From Moniliella sp. 'wahieum' (Eukaryota > Basidiomycota > Moniliellomycetes > Moniliellales > Moniliellaceae), in assembly GCA_003971905.1 (NCBI GenBank), contig RSEE01000070.1, positions 297,305 through 361,304 of the forward strand: a stretch of DNA of 64,000 nt, in the 5' to 3' direction. The translations under genes and the position numbers were made by a program. Positions 1 through 12,813 of this stretch are shown piece by piece (position 1 is the stretch's first letter; each line of letters starts with the position of its first letter). Under the pieces are notes generated by a model, which was not told the origin of the DNA, did no database searches, and saw nothing but the letters and a program-made list of their open reading frames with translations.

Positions 1-767
1 CAGGCATGACCTGGCACCTCTACCCCGCTGCCCCCTCACCTCCATCACCAACTTCATAACCACCCAACATGGCTTAGCTTTAGCTCTAGTGCCAGGCAAG
101 TAGATCCCCCCCCCCCAAAGCGAACCCAACGAAGAGAGAAGACAGAAGGAAATAAGGGCGAAGGAAGGAGAACAAAAACTCCTCATCAAGTTCCCACCTC
201 CCTCTCCCTCAAAACAAGACCAAAAGACACGAACAGGTGCGAGTGGCAACCGAAGCAACCGAAGCAACCCAAGCTCCGCCTTTGCAACGTCACTCATGAA
301 GTCCCGTTCGGGCGGCTCCCTTCACCATAACGCGTCAAGCCGTAACGGATCACCAGGAAACTCCCCTCCTCCCTGGGGATCCAGTGCATCCCCGAAACGG
401 CATCCAGAAGAACCAAGACGGGCCCCTAAGCCAAGGAACACCCCCTCCTTGGCGTTGGGGATGAGAACATGAGAAAAAAGAGAAACAAGGGAAGAGAAAA
501 AGGAGGATGAATGAAAAGGGTGAGATAAAGGAAGAGCATCAAATGGGAAGGAGATGAGGGCGGACGAAGGCAAAGATAGGGCCCGTGTAGCTCAGGTGTG
601 GCGTGGTAGCGGGATTGAAGATGAAAGGTAAGAGTGGAGTGGGGTAGGGTGGGGTGGAGAGAAGTGGGCAGAATGCGAAAATGCAAAGGGGTCGGGGATA
701 CGGGGTGGGATACGCGGTACGAGACGAGGTCACAAAGGGGGACAACAGGACAACCAGTACCCGGGTG
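1..767. other. intergenic, no gene recognised
   Basis: This is the 3' flank of the importin beta gene up to the window edge. It has a nine-base C run near 109 and purine-rich G/A tracts between 440 and 740. Short frames here match nothing I recognise. Confidence 0.5.
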
Positions 768-3527
768 TTAGGCCGGGGTGATTGCCTTGCTCACTTGTTC
801 CCGCGCCCACGTGGCCACTTGCCGCGTTGACCGTTCGTGGTGCTTGCTCCGGCCGGAGCGGATAAAATCGGCGACCCAGTCTTGGGCCAACGCTTCGACC
901 AACTGGCGATTGGGGAACGTAGCTGCCACATCGCCCAGCAACCCGAGCGCGCCTGAGAGAAGCGTCTCGGTGCGGTATTCAGGATCGGAATGGACGCTCT
1001 TGATAAAGACCAGAATGGTCTCTACGTACGGAGCGATCAGCTCCGCTCGCTGGTCCGCCCGAATACCCGACACGATACCCACATACGAGTCGCAGACGCC
1101 TTCCCGCAGTTGATTGACGTAGTCAAGCATGTCGTACCCGTCACTTGCAACTTAGATGCCTGGTCCAACACGATCATGGTCGCTGACAAGTAAGGCTCAA
1201 ACCCAGCTCCAAGAGCTAGAGCAATGTCGCCAAAGCAACTGAGGATAGGTGGCTTGACCGAGCGTTGGAGGGTAGGAGAAGAAAGGTTGTCATACAGCAC
1301 TTGGATCCACGACCCACAGTAAGGTGCCGCGACCTTGCCCAAGGCTCGGCAAATGTCCCCAATAATCCCAACTGCAATCGAGCACAACTGGAAGTCCTCA
1401 TGGTTGTGCAGAGCACCCACCATAAACGGCTGGAACGCATCGAGGTACTTGGCAAAGTCCGCCTCCAGCGCTGCGATCACGGCAGCCACCGCCAAAAACG
1501 CATCTTCCAGCACAGTCGACATTTTGGCCCCCGAGGCACCATTGTGGATAAGGGTGAGCAGGTTGGTCATTAGCTGGTCCGCCACCGGCATGATCTCCCG
1601 GCCCAATCGCCTCACCACCGACGTGGCAACGGCAGCCAAGTTGCTTTGCAATTCAGCCCAGTTGTTGCGATCGTCCAGACCGACCAATTGGCCCACCAGA
1701 GAATTCAGCTTCTCTTGGCGTGCATGACAACCACAAGCAATTGGCTCACGGACGACAGGCAGTCCTTAGGTGCCTGGCTCGCAGCAGTAGACAAGGCTTC
1801 GTACGACGACGTGCGAGCGTTCGACTCGTTGCTGTCCTTGTCGGCTGCGCGCAGCAAGTTCTCAACAATCTCGGGGAAGTAGGGCGAAAGCGGGGTGGTA
1901 TCAGCGTCTTCCCCGAGCATCTGCTCACACAGGTTCATCACAGCCCAAGCACAGTTCATCGCAATTCTCGGCTGCTCGTGAATAGCAGACAAAAGTGCCT
2001 TGATCAACAAGGGAAGAACTGTCTGCGTGTCGATGGTTGCCACATGGATGTCGGTGATCCTACCCAACGTCCACGCCGACGTATCCCGCACTTCCACCGA
2101 GGGGTCTTGGAGCATGCCATGATGGCCGGAAGCGCACTCTGGACCAGTGGTTGAAGTATCGTCTCCGAAGGACCAGCGAGGATAGAGCCAAAGGCCATTA
2201 CGGCGGCCTCGCGGTCGTGCCAGTCGGCATTCTTGATGTTACTCTCGATGAAGGGGACAGTGATGGGCGTGATGGCGTCCCGTACACACTGGGCAAACAG
2301 CCCAACACTCACGCCTGCCGCTTGGCTACCGTCCACTCATCTTCGTCCGCATCCTCATCCTGCGTCTTGAGCAGGTCGAGCAGAACAGGAACAACTTGCG
2401 GACCTGTTACCTGGGCAAAGTGGTACGATGGCTGGGGCATCAAACCTCTTCCTCATCATCCCGAGCTGCCTCGTCGAGAGCAAGTTCATGGTCGCATACC
2501 GTACTCCAGAACTCGATGGCTTGAAGCTTGACTTCCGGTTCTGGATCCTTCATACCAGAACCGTAAGCTGGACAGGGCGCATATAGAAAGAAAGAAAAAA
2601 TTAGTGGCCTGGAAAAAAAAGACAGGAGGACACGCAGGAGGCGAGGGGGAAGAGGGGGCGTACACCAAAGAGAGCTTGTTCCATGTAAACCTTCATCTTC
2701 TCGTAGTACATCGGCATGATCTTGACCAGCACGCTGAAGGCAGCGACCTTGATGTCCGTACGGGCATGCTGTGTGTCTTCGCAGACAACTTGCATAATGT
2801 AGTTGCGTTCGCCCTCGCGATCAAAGTTTTGAGCGACAAATTCAAGCGAGTTCAGGAGCGCATTGAGGCAGCCAGTTGGACGTCGGCGACAGGCTCCTCC
2901 TTGCGCGCGCCCTGGATGACAGCAGTAAGGATCTCGTTGGAATGGCTTTGGAGCGCATCGCTGTGTTGAAGGGTTTCGCAGACAAAGCCAATGGTCTGTA
3001 GGGCCGCTTGACCGAGCTTGGCGTTCTGTGCGTCCGAGGAGGCAGCAAGCAGCTGGGTTAGGAGATCGGGCCACTGGTTCAGTGGGATCTCAATGGCCGC
3101 AATGGCAGAGATCGATTGGGCAGCTTGCGTGGCAACGTGGCTAACCGGCGAGGTCAACGTCTGGAGAGCCTTGGATTTGACATCCAGCCGGGCCTCTTCT
3201 GGGAGCGACTGCCAACGAGCAGCGAGCTCAGCAGAGCGAACAGGGTCGCGTACCGACAGGGCGTTCTTGATTGCGATACCAGCAGCAGCGCGGACACTGG
3301 GGTCAGCGCCCTCGGTCGCCATCTGGGCCGCCAGGAGAGCCATGTACTGGGGCTGCAGGGGGCACGAAACGGTTAATTGTTAGTGTCACAAACGGGGCAG
3401 ACGACCAGAAGCGAGAAGAAGGACGCACATAGTTCTCCTGCGCGGCGTGCTCGAGCTGAGTCTCTGCATTGAGCCGGATGGCAGCATCGGGGGAGAGGGA
3501 GTTGCTGAGAAGGACACCTGCGTCCAT
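768..3527 (-). CDS. KAP95: importin subunit beta-1 (karyopherin beta 1)
   Basis: Nuclear import receptor that carries cargo, usually through importin alpha, across the pore and releases it on Ran-GTP binding. The product starts [19 protein letters not shown], the family's N-terminal import domain, and continues as HEAT repeats; [15 protein letters not shown] and [16 protein letters not shown] are typical. Spliced length of about 860 residues is normal. Introns are at 3353-3428 and 2568-2665, both GT-AG; the second splits the codon in EQALF/AYGSGMK. At least six one-base losses break the frame (near 2862, 2450, 2318, 2115, 1715 and 1137), each in a short base run. I judge these sequence errors because family similarity is continuous across them. 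The start is the first ATG before the N-terminal domain. The stop TAA is at 768-770. Confidence 0.93.
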
Positions 3528-4466
3528 GGTGGGCAGATAGGAGCGGCGGGACGGGGACGCGGAAGCGAGGAGGATAAGAAACAGAACAGCCGCTCGGAAG
3601 GGGCAGGCAGATGCCGGGGCAGCGAGGCGGCGGAGGACGGCGAAGGGCTGCGCAGCGGCGGTGTGGTGGCAGAAGAAAGAAGGCCGCGTGGAGGCAGCAG
3701 CACCCAAGATTTTGCAGCGCAACACAACACCCACCGCCCCCGTGCCGCCCCTGCCCCGCCGCCTGCGTCGCCTGGGCCCACTGGCAGGTGCCCAGCACCC
3801 GCCCCAGCACTGGCGCTGTGCACGGCAATGCCAACACTGGCGCTGGGCAGTGGCTTTTGCTGAGCACTAGGGTTACGGGCGGTGACTGCACGCGTGCGGC
3901 GCCCAGCAGCGCACGTCCGTACGCGCTGCTGCTCAAAAACACCGCTGGTGCTGCCTTACGTCACAGGGCCGCACACAGGCTCCGTGCCCCACACCTGATT
4001 TTGAGCCGATGCCCGAACGTTTTTCTCCCCCCCACCAGCCGAGTCACCCTCATCAGACAACAACAGACCAACACACCCAACACCCAACGCCACATCTGCC
4101 TCTTCCCACCAGTATGCATAGCTTTGCATATCCAGTGGTCATACAGCGTCCATCTGGCCTCACCGTCCGTTTTTCCCACCGGGACTCCTGGGACCGAAGA
4201 CGATTAGTAGAAAGGGTTTCACTTCCTATATAAGACCTAAGACCTATTGGCGCCAATGCAAGCTAGTTGCAGTGTGTGCGTGCTGACATGCACGGAAAGC
4301 ATTGTCAGAAGAAGCCGAGTTTGAATGTCACCATGCCATTGGTATACAGGCCCTCAAAAGTACGCAAACCAGTTCGACCTACGAAGCAAGCACTGTTAAT
4401 GGTACCACCGCGGGTCGGGCGAGCCAGTCGACGAGGCACCTGCCTGGTCCAAGTCGCAGCAGCAGC
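3528..4466. other. intergenic: KAP95 upstream region and SLA1-like 3' flank
   Basis: The sequence next to KAP95 is GC-rich. A TAGGGTTA box lies at 3868-3875. A TATA-like tatataag at 4210-4218 is followed by a partial repeat of cctaagaccta that recurs upstream of the SLA1-like gene at 6653-6667. No coding region is recognised. Confidence 0.5.
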
Positions 4467-6581
4467 CTACTTGTCTGGCGGGGCAAACGTCCCAGTCTTC
4501 ATCTGAGAAAAGACAGAGGTGGGAGAAAGATCATCCCGGTTCGCCTGCCCCATGAGCGGCATCAGACTTGGCGTACCGTTGCTCCTGTCGTACTGGAGAT
4601 ACAGAGGCAGGGGAAACAGACGACCAAGTAGAGGTAGACTGTGGGTGCAGTGCCATACCCGGCTGACCCAGGTTCGGTTGCAGGATAGTAGGCTGTACCA
4701 TTCCGGTCGCCATAGGTGCCACCGGGAACGTACCCAAAGGATAATACTGAGGTACGTTACTTATCCGGGCGCATACCACCCAGTCGGGGAAGCAAACGGA
4801 CCCCCCATGTCCCAGGAGCAGGCGGAAGCGCGGGCGTAGCTGCAACGTCATCAAACACGCCATGCAAGGGATACACGGGAGCAGGAGCTTGGGGGGCGGT
4901 TGAGGCTAGGGTGGGGCCGGCTCTGGCGCTGGGGCGGAGGGAACCGGAGCAGGTGGCGGTCCAGCCGAGGGTGACAGAGGCTGCTGGGTCGGAAGTGGAG
5001 ACGGTGGTGAGGGGTCTGTGCGGGTTGGGCGGGGGGAGAGGGAGGGATTGGGACGGGTTGGTTGGGTTTGTTTTCCAACCGCTGGGGAGCGGCCGTAGGG
5101 GACTGGGGCCCACCAGGCGAAGCAGACCCATCCACTGAGCCACCGGTAGGTCGCCTGGTATTGCGGTCGGGACGAGATACATCCGTGGGTTCAGGCGGGC
5201 TTGCGCGCGGATGTACTTGCGGAACCGAATAATGTCACCTTCTTTGAGTGTCAAGGTACGGAAAGCGGCGGGGTCCAAATGAGGGAGGACAGAAGGATCG
5301 ACATGTTCTTCCTCAAACACATTGGCGTACCGCTGCGCGTCTTCTTCGTCAATACCAGCCTGGAGGAATTCCTGAACCCATTTCGAGTTGCTCTGGGGCG
5401 GCGAGGGGGCTGAGTGACGAATGTGAGAGGGACTGGTAGCGAGCATTTTGCTCTTTAACTGGAGCTAGTTCACGCTCCAGCTCACGTGTGCGGTGAAGAG
5501 CGTTTTGCTCTTTAGCGCGAGCCAGTTGGCGCTCCAATGACGCGCACGCTCCATTGGACTTGATGTTCACGTTCCTCTGCCTGGAATGTTGTTGCTCCGC
5601 CATCGCTTCCGGCGACTGGCACCACGATGGGTCGCATGGCCAATCCGATGTTTCAGGATGTCCCATCTCCCAATTTTCGTCCGGCCCCACGCTGCTTCCC
5701 ATAGCCCATGCTGACCATCACATCGCTGGCCAGACACATCCTGATCATCCTCTCACGGAGACGTTGGCCCGTAACTTCCTCGAGAAATTGAATGTCAGCT
5801 AAGCTCATCAACCTTGGCTCGACGGTGATGAGGGAACCATTGGTCTTGTGTAACCGGATATCCGTTCCCCGTCGGGGCCTGGAGTCAAACCAACAAAACG
5901 CAGCCTCGGTTTGAACGCCCGCTTGTCGTACCATATACGAACATCTGCTTATTTGGCTTCCGGGCGCAAAGGACGACGTGGTTTTGGTGGGTGGAGGTGC
6001 CGAGTGGGCGGCAAGTCCGCTCGACGGCCAGAAGGGAACGAGCTACCACTGTGAGTAGATCCAAGGGAGGCGTTGTGAGAATGGGTAGCACGTTGGCGGT
6101 CATAATCATCATGCCGTTTGGAGCTGAGCTTGCGCCAAAGTTTTTCGTGCGTGCGCGCGGTTGGCTGCGGAGCCGATTGCAGCGACGGTTGGTCGCGCCG
6201 TTGGTGGTGATCATGTCGCCTGGTAGCTTCGTCGTCCTCGAGCTGGCGGAGCTCCTCCTTGCCGCGCAAGCTCTGCCTCCGTAGGCGCATCCGACGCCGA
6301 GGCTACGGAGCGAGGTAGCTGCTGGGCACAATGCCCTGTGCGCCGGCACTTGTGCGCACGAGCGACCAGCCGTCGGCGCCGGTGCGGAGCAAAAGCACGC
6401 GGTCGTCTTCCTGGACGGTGATTTCCTCGGCATCGGTGGCGCTAAAGTCGAAGAGGACCCGCGCATTGCGGGCTCGGGGCATGGGTGTGGCTCTGGCCAG
6501 TGGCGGTGGTGTGGTCCCACCAGTCAGGGCCAAGGCGGAGCGAATGCCAAGATCTGAGATGCTGCGCTTGAGCGCCAACAC
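4467..6581 (-). CDS. SLA1: SLA1-like endocytic adaptor with SH3, SHD1 and SAM domains
   Basis: Actin-patch adaptor that links cargo to the endocytic coat. In order on the minus strand: one SH3 domain (6470-6303, ARVLFDFSATDAEEITV...GIVPSSYL), the SLA1 homology domain SHD1 (about 5880-5773, DIRLHKTNG), a SAM-like SHD2 (5383-5197, TLTLKEGDIIRFRKYI) and a proline/glutamine/threonine-rich tail ending FSQMKTGTFAPPDK, the conserved Sla1 C-terminus. The stop is TAG at 4467-4469. The frame is open to a GTG at 6581, but the first in-frame ATG is at 6482, just before the SH3, so the start is uncertain. Yeast Sla1 has three SH3 domains and over 1,000 residues; this one has about 700 and a single SH3. 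Several one-base frame breaks occur. Confidence 0.85.
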
Positions 6582-7074
6582 CCTGGTTCACATGCGCTGC
6601 CCCCCGTCTCAGCGCCCGCCCCACACAGCCCAGACGCCAAGTGGCTCCACTTAACCCTAAGACCTATCCCTCATGGCGTCAACGTCGTCAACATCATTCA
6701 ACGTCACGCGTCATCCACATATCCACCGCTCTAAGTATAGGCGCTGTCTGGACTGTGAACATGTGAACGTTCAATTGAACGCTTCACAACGCCAGTCCGC
6801 GCGTCTCCCATCCGCTGAGGTAATCTGTTGCCACCCCAGCAGTAGGGTTGCTCGATAGGCTTGCCCGACCCATTTCTAATGTCCCCATCGCACGGGGGCT
6901 ACCGGTCCTGCAGACCCGGATGCTGGTCTGTGCCACCCACCCGCCTGCCCTCTCCCCGCTGGGGCGTCTGGTGACCACAGGCAAATTGCAATTGGGCCTT
7001 GCGACTCGGCAAGCTCGTCTCGTCTTGTCTCGTCTCCTCCACCGCTTGCGCCTCACTTGTCCTCTCTGCTCACC
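6582..7074. other. divergent spacer between SLA1-like gene and COX9
   Basis: Upstream region of both genes. It holds ttaaccctaagaccta at 6651-6666, a small array of tgaac/ttcaa palindromic words at 6757-6787 and the 8-mer TAGGGTTG at 6843-6850, 225 bp before the COX9 start. Confidence 0.5.
6843..6850 (+). promoter_or_regulatory. TAGGGTTG box upstream of COX9
   Basis: The same 8-mer occurs twice upstream of uS11 and twice upstream of the complex I subunit gene. It resembles the telobox AACCCTA that drives ribosomal and growth genes in several eukaryotes. The role here is inferred. Confidence 0.4.
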
Positions 7075-7264
7075 ATGTCCGCTGTCGCTGGCCAGATTGC
7101 GCCCATCACGGGCATGCTCCGCAGAGCTTCTTCCGCGACCTTTCCGTTGGTCTGGGCCTCGGCTTTGCCGGTGGCTCCGCCTTCTGGTACGGCATCCACC
7201 ACCTGCCCTACGTCCGAAGCGCGACAACTTCTACGCTAAGCTCCAGGCCGAAGGCCAGGAGTAA
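7075..7264 (+). CDS. COX9: cytochrome c oxidase subunit VIIa (COX9-like)
   Basis: Small inner-membrane subunit of complex IV. The product begins MSAVAGQIAPITGMLR, then has one membrane segment (FFRDLSVGLGLGFAGGSAFWY) and ends KRDNFYAKLQAEGQE, the usual subunit VIIa pattern of matrix helix, single helix and charged tail. Repaired length of 63 residues fits the family. Two one-base losses occur in only 190 bp, near 7122-7125 and 7214-7217, where each missing base would complete an AAG codon. Such density in an essential subunit is the clearest sign that the breaks are not biological. There is no intron. The stop is TAA at 7262-7264. Confidence 0.87.
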
Positions 7265-8434
7265 ATTGTTCGTGCGATCCGATCCCTGAAGCACGTGGTC
7301 GCTACGCAGAATAGAGTTGGAGCGGGAACTGTGGTCCTCCTGGGTTCTGCTCTGCGTTCCACTTCCAGGTATGTTTTTTTTTCTGGACGTATCTGCCTCG
7401 CTCGGAGCCCCCATTCGCTGACGCAGGACTTGCTTCGCAGGACGCACTCCCCCCCCCCTTTTTTCTTTTTTCACGGCCGAGTCTAATTAGCATGGCATCC
7501 TTTCCTCATCGCATTGATCTTTGTATCTCTTCTCTCCTTGGCTGGTAGCAGCGCGAAGGAACACAAGAGGTTGGCGTGCATGAAGGAAAAGGGCAAGGTT
7601 CGTATACCGTAGCTGCTCCACCAGGGGAGGAACCCTGTGCATGGAGCCAAGTGCCATCCCATCTCCCTTGGTTTGTATCACCGATAGGCGGCGCCGATTG
7701 GCCCGGTCGAAAGTCACATTTGCTTCCCATCTCCCAATCACTGTCATGAGGAGAGAGCCCCCGCGGTGAGACCCACGCCTGTAGTTTAGGGATACAATCC
7801 CTTGGACGGGCAATCGGAGCCACGTACTTTAGGTCCTGCCCCAGATCCTCCGAGTAGGAGCCGCGTACGTAGGTCGGCAGAGCAGGTGAAGGGAATCTAG
7901 GAGCTCTGGCGTAACCGGTAACGCTGTTCCCCGCAGCGTCACCAAACTCGAGGCGCTGTAGGTGGAAGCAGGCGCAGTCCTAAAGAAGAGCAAGGGCTAC
8001 TGAGAGTAACCGCGGCTGGAGTGTAATCGACAAATTCGTAAAGGTGGTAACGTGAAAGGCGAGAGAGGAACGGAAAGCCGGGGGAGACCAGGGCAGGACG
8101 GTCGACAAGGACCACAGCTAGCAAGTCTTAGACATGGCTGCTTATATACAGAAGGAACCAGGCCTCAAGTGCCTCATGCAGACATGTTAAGCAGAACGTG
8201 GGAGACTTTCTTAGTAGAGAGATCTCAAGACCAAATAGTTTGAGCCCATCCTCCGCTATCGGGACTCTCAGTTTCTTAGTATGTGTTACTAAGAATCAGC
8301 CAAGACTGAAGCAGCAACAGTTTAGATCGTAGAGTACATGAACATGTTCTGATCATGACGATTGACCTCAATACTCATTTGAGGATGGTATCTAACGTAA
8401 CGGGGCAGCACGTTTTCGCTTGACTTTGACTGAC
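7265..8434. other. intergenic, convergent 3' flanks of COX9 and RTC4-like gene
   Basis: T-rich and C-rich runs at 7374-7382 and 7447-7467 follow COX9. I recognise no protein or structural RNA in this 1.2 kb. Confidence 0.45.
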
Positions 8435-10601
8435 CTACCTGGACCAGGTCCTGTGGTCGAGGCGAAGAGGGGCGGGCAGAGGAAGGAGCAGAGGAACGGT
8501 CGGAAGAAGAAAGAGGGGAGAAACAGTAATGCGAACGCGATGCGATGGGGACGATGGTGGTTGCTTCTCGACACAAGTAAGGTCAGTGGGGGCAGTAGGG
8601 TTTGGTACGTGAGGCTCCGCTGGGAGGTCCCTTCTTCGAGTTCCCCTGGGAGGTTCCCTTCCCTTTGCGTGGGGAGCAAGATCGATCGTCCGGTCTCCCC
8701 TCGGGGTCGATCGAACGAGGTAAGAGTAATGGGTCGATAGCCAAGCGCCGATCTGCCGGGAAGAGCGCGAACCGTACCGAGTACTTGCGTCGCGCAATCG
8801 GATCGCTTCCGTGCGCGAGGCCGGCTTGCCACCCCCTCGTAAATCTTCCGCAACAAACTGACAATCAACTCGGGCATTAAAACCGAGTGAACAAAGATGG
8901 TCGGGGGAACCGGGTGGATCCGATCGACATCGATCGTGAGTGGAACAAATTCAGTGGGTTTGTCCATAGTGGGAGGAGTACCGTCGGAGCGGATGCAAGT
9001 GGGTGAGGTTCGGAGGAATTATCCGGCCGAGCAGAGTACGTATCTTGTTGTCTTTCTCCCGTGTGGACGAAGGGAAACTCAACGAGGCACCTGGTCATAA
9101 CGTTTCCCATCCTGTTCCCCATAGTACCTGCCCTTTGGTCCGCCACAGCGTCCATCTGTGCTCTGGTGCTCAACGCACGTTGGCCCTGGGTCTTGATCCG
9201 CTCAAGCAGGCGGTGAACCACGTGCTCTCCTCCGGATGGGCAATGATGGTGGCCAAGCGGGCCCAATGAACGGCTTTGGGAGGTTCCTCAACCCCCCCAC
9301 CCGATCGGTCTGTACCAAACTTGACCCGCCCGCGCAAATGAGCGGCATCCAAACGCGTTGGCCACCCCTGCTTCAGTCCGTGGGGGACGGTTACACGTTC
9401 ATCCTCGTGCCGCAGACATACGCCTACCGTCTGTTGCCCGCCCACGTGCCCATGGGTACGATGGAACTCATCGAGCAACGGTTGGAGCATGCGTACCAGC
9501 GCCGTGGTCATCCTTTTGGGAAGCGGGTTGGAGCAGAAAGGACAGGTCTCCAAGTCCGTGACCACAGTAGGCACAGTACTGGTGAGCGAGCGCTTGGACC
9601 CTGTTGAGGTGGTGGCCGAATTGGCCATGGCCCAAATTTGAGCATCGAGCTTCTGCTTGGACCGGGACGCGTCTGATCCAGCCACCGGGGCTGGCGTCCG
9701 CTCTACCGCGCCAACAGAGCTGGATGCATTGTCAAGGTCCTCAGATTGGACCAAGCGCTGTTGTAGTTGTACATGCGCATGTTCCCAGTGCTCCTGCTGT
9801 TTGCCCACTTCGGCGAGGTGGGCTTTGGTCGGGCCTGACAAGGCTATCGTCTTGAGCGTAGGGCGGGCAGGTGGGTCTTGGGCCGAAGCACAACTGGACA
9901 AGCTACGTTTCGAACGAGGCGGACCGAGGCACTTGAGTTGAACCGGCGGCGAGATGGGCGAGATGGGCGAGATGGGCGTGGGCGTGGAGAGTGCGGACCA
10001 TCCAGATCGGAATCTTCTGACGACTCTTGGGCCAGAATGGTTGCCGAAGTGGCAGCGGCAGGAGCAGCGGTAAGGTCAATTTCCGGACGGACGGATCGTT
10101 GCCGATCCGAGAGCGGAAGGATGGGAGCTTAAGCCGAGCACGACTGTTAGGTTTGAGAGGGGCGTCCGAGGCCGCTAGATCACTTTGGGAGCTGCTGGGG
10201 GGGTCGCAAGTCGGGTGGTGGTGGTGGGTAGGGTTACGGCTAGAGTAGGTGGGAAGACGAAGTTTGGCTGTTGCCTGCACCGGCGGCGGGGAAGAGGCGC
10301 TAGTGCGGATGGACTGTGGTGGAGGCGGGGAGGAGCGAGACAGATGCGGGGGTTGGCCATACATGCGTACCACCAAGCCCTTGGGCCTGTGCAGGGGAGC
10401 AGCAACATCCAGCTCGTCCGAATCGGAGCCGGGGTCCGTGACGGCATGCGCACGAGCAAGGGGGAGGGAGCGAGGAGCGTGCGGGCGCGGGGACGAGACT
10501 TGGCTGGAGCGGGTGAGGTCGACGGGTGTGGGGTTGGGGCGGCGTTTCTTGGTGGATGGTGCGGGGGGGTGCGCGTCGGCAACGAGCGTGCCGGGGGGCA
10601 A
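8435..10601 (-). CDS. RTC4-domain protein
   Basis: Likely nuclear protein of the RTC4 family, named after a yeast gene linked to telomere capping; its molecular role is poorly known. The N-terminal half (about 10601-9900) is Pro/Ser-rich and carries a basic stretch KKRRPNPTP. The domain follows: a CPFCSNPLP zinc-like knuckle near 9560, then a CLRHEDERV...QGWPTRLD segment near 9400-9350, and the distal signature VHSVLMPELIVSLL near 8890-8860. Knuckle, H-x-x-E plus GWP, and VLxPE in that order match the family. At least two frame breaks separate these parts. The first in-frame start is a TTG at 10601, so the true ATG is not settled. The 3' end is uncertain between 8435 and 8600. Confidence 0.68.
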
Positions 10602-11141
10602 TGCTGGCGCCGAGCCGCTGGGTGGCGCGGCGCGGGACGGAGGCGGGGGGCCTATCGGCTGGCCAGGCGGCAGGTCGAGGTCGGAGGAGGGGGGGAGGGG
10701 GAGGGGGAGGAGGAGTGGATGCGGGTGGGCGGCATGCTGGTGGAGCTGGCGGCGCCGGGCTGCTGCTGCCTGCGCTGCTGGCTGCCGCGGCGAGTGCGAG
10801 TCGATGGGGTTGGATCGGTTGGATCCAGTACTGCTCCACGCGCAGCCCGCTGCTGGGCCTGCACGTGACGCGTCGCAGGGCGTGTGACCTGCACACGTAT
10901 GATACTTTCAACTGCCCACGTCTGCTCCCGTCGCGAGCTACTCCTGTGCCACGACAGACGCGCCCCCGGTGGCAGTGCCCACAGCGCCCCCGTGCGTCCT
11001 GCGCTTACCTCATCTGCCCACCGCGTCCGCAGCTAGCCAGACAGCGCCCGAGCGGTGCGACTGGATTGGTGCGATGCGATGCGCTGTGCTTGGCCCGCCC
11101 CACCCCACCATCCCATCCCATCCCATCCCACCCCACCCACC
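10602..11141. other. divergent spacer, calmodulin promoter region
   Basis: GC-rich. The last 40 bases before the calmodulin ATG are a run of CCCAT pentamers (11107-11131) followed by ccccacccacc, so the calmodulin 5' leader is a pyrimidine-rich microsatellite. Confidence 0.5.
11107..11131. repeat. CCCAT pentamer microsatellite in calmodulin leader
   Basis: About five tandem copies of ccatc/cccat end ten bases before the ATG. A related CCATCCT array precedes the aminotransferase ATG at 25540. Confidence 0.8.
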
Positions 11142-11881
<740 letters not shown>

Positions 11882-12360
11882 GATTGGTCCGCCGCAGCGT
11901 CACCCCAATGGCACCCGTTCACGTGATCTCATGACATTTGTTTGCCTTTCTGCACCTACCTTTGGCGGACGGCTTCGACGAATAGTAGCAGTCGTGTCCT
12001 TCCCGACGGGCCAACAGGTGGTTTCTCCCCAAAGTAACAATATCGAGTTTGCTTGTCTATAGCAACGCGTGCGCGCTTCAATTTACTATCACAAACCGTC
12101 TCCCATGATGCATGAATCAGGACAGAGCCATGGATTTTAAGCTGGCACCTTGCCAGAAGAAGGGTACGACATGTAGCAGGCACAAAGCACTGAAGGGCAC
12201 ACTGTGCTTGAAATGGCAATGCCCAGAACCAGTAAGAGCCAGATGCTCCATTGGAGGCGAGGTGGAAACCCAAGAAAGAGGTTCCAACTTTGAGGCCAGG
12301 AAAACCTGCCTGAGATAGGTTCCCTGCGCAACCGCCAAGCTGTGAAAGCGGTGAAACTGC
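11882..12360. other. intergenic, convergent calmodulin and uS11 3' ends
   Basis: Lower GC than its neighbours, consistent with two 3' UTRs. No gene recognised. Confidence 0.5.
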
Positions 12361-12807
12361 TCACAGACGGCGACCACGGCGACCGCCCTTCCTGCGGGTC
12401 GAGTCGGTGGGGACGGGAGTCACGTCCTCAATGCGGCCAATGCGCATGCCCGAGCGAGCGAGCGCACGAAGGGCCGACTGGGCACCAGGACCAGGAGACT
12501 TGGTGCCCGTGCCACCGGTAGCACGGAGCTTAATGTGCAGAGCAGTAATGCCCACCTCCTTGCAGCGAGCAGCCACGTCCTGAGCAGCAAGCATAGCAGC
12601 GTACGGCGACGACTCGTCACGGTCCGCCTTGACCTTCATCCCGCCCGTCACACGGCTGATCGTTTCCTTGCCCGACAGGTCCGTCACGTGGATGAACGAG
12701 TCGTTGTACGAGGCAAAAATGTGCGCCGTGCCAAACACAAGCTCACCGTCACCCACCTGGGGGCCGAGAGCGACAGCAGGGGCAGCCGTACGAGTCTTAG
12801 GGGGCAT
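12361..12807 (-). CDS. RPS14: 40S ribosomal protein uS11 (S14)
   Basis: Small-subunit protein of the platform near the mRNA exit site. The frame is intact for 148 residues: [16 protein letters not shown], then [21 protein letters not shown], and the conserved arginine-rich end [15 protein letters not shown]. The start is the only ATG before the conserved core. It lies six bases after a splice acceptor (intron 12814-13084), so the intron is in the 5' UTR, as is common for ribosomal protein genes. This is one of the few genes here without a frame break. Two TAGGGTTG boxes at 13183-13216 lie just upstream of the leader exon. Confidence 0.97.
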   Translation of the reverse strand: MPPKTRTAAPAVALGPQVGDGELVFGTAHIFASYNDSFIHVTDLSGKETISRVTGGMKVKADRDESSPYAAMLAAQDVAARCKEVGITALHIKLRATGGTGTKSPGPGAQSALRALARSGMRIGRIEDVTPVPTDSTRRKGGRRGRRL

Positions 12808-12813
12808 CGTGAA

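Noticed and set aside
575..640. tRNA-like gtgtagctcagg...ggtagcggg, resembling an A box
   Set aside because: No B box, T arm or acceptor pairing follows.
768..3527. Programmed ribosomal frameshifting in KAP95 and other genes
   Set aside because: The breaks are many, in different sequence contexts, mostly one lost base in a run, and present in nearly every gene; sequence error explains them more simply.
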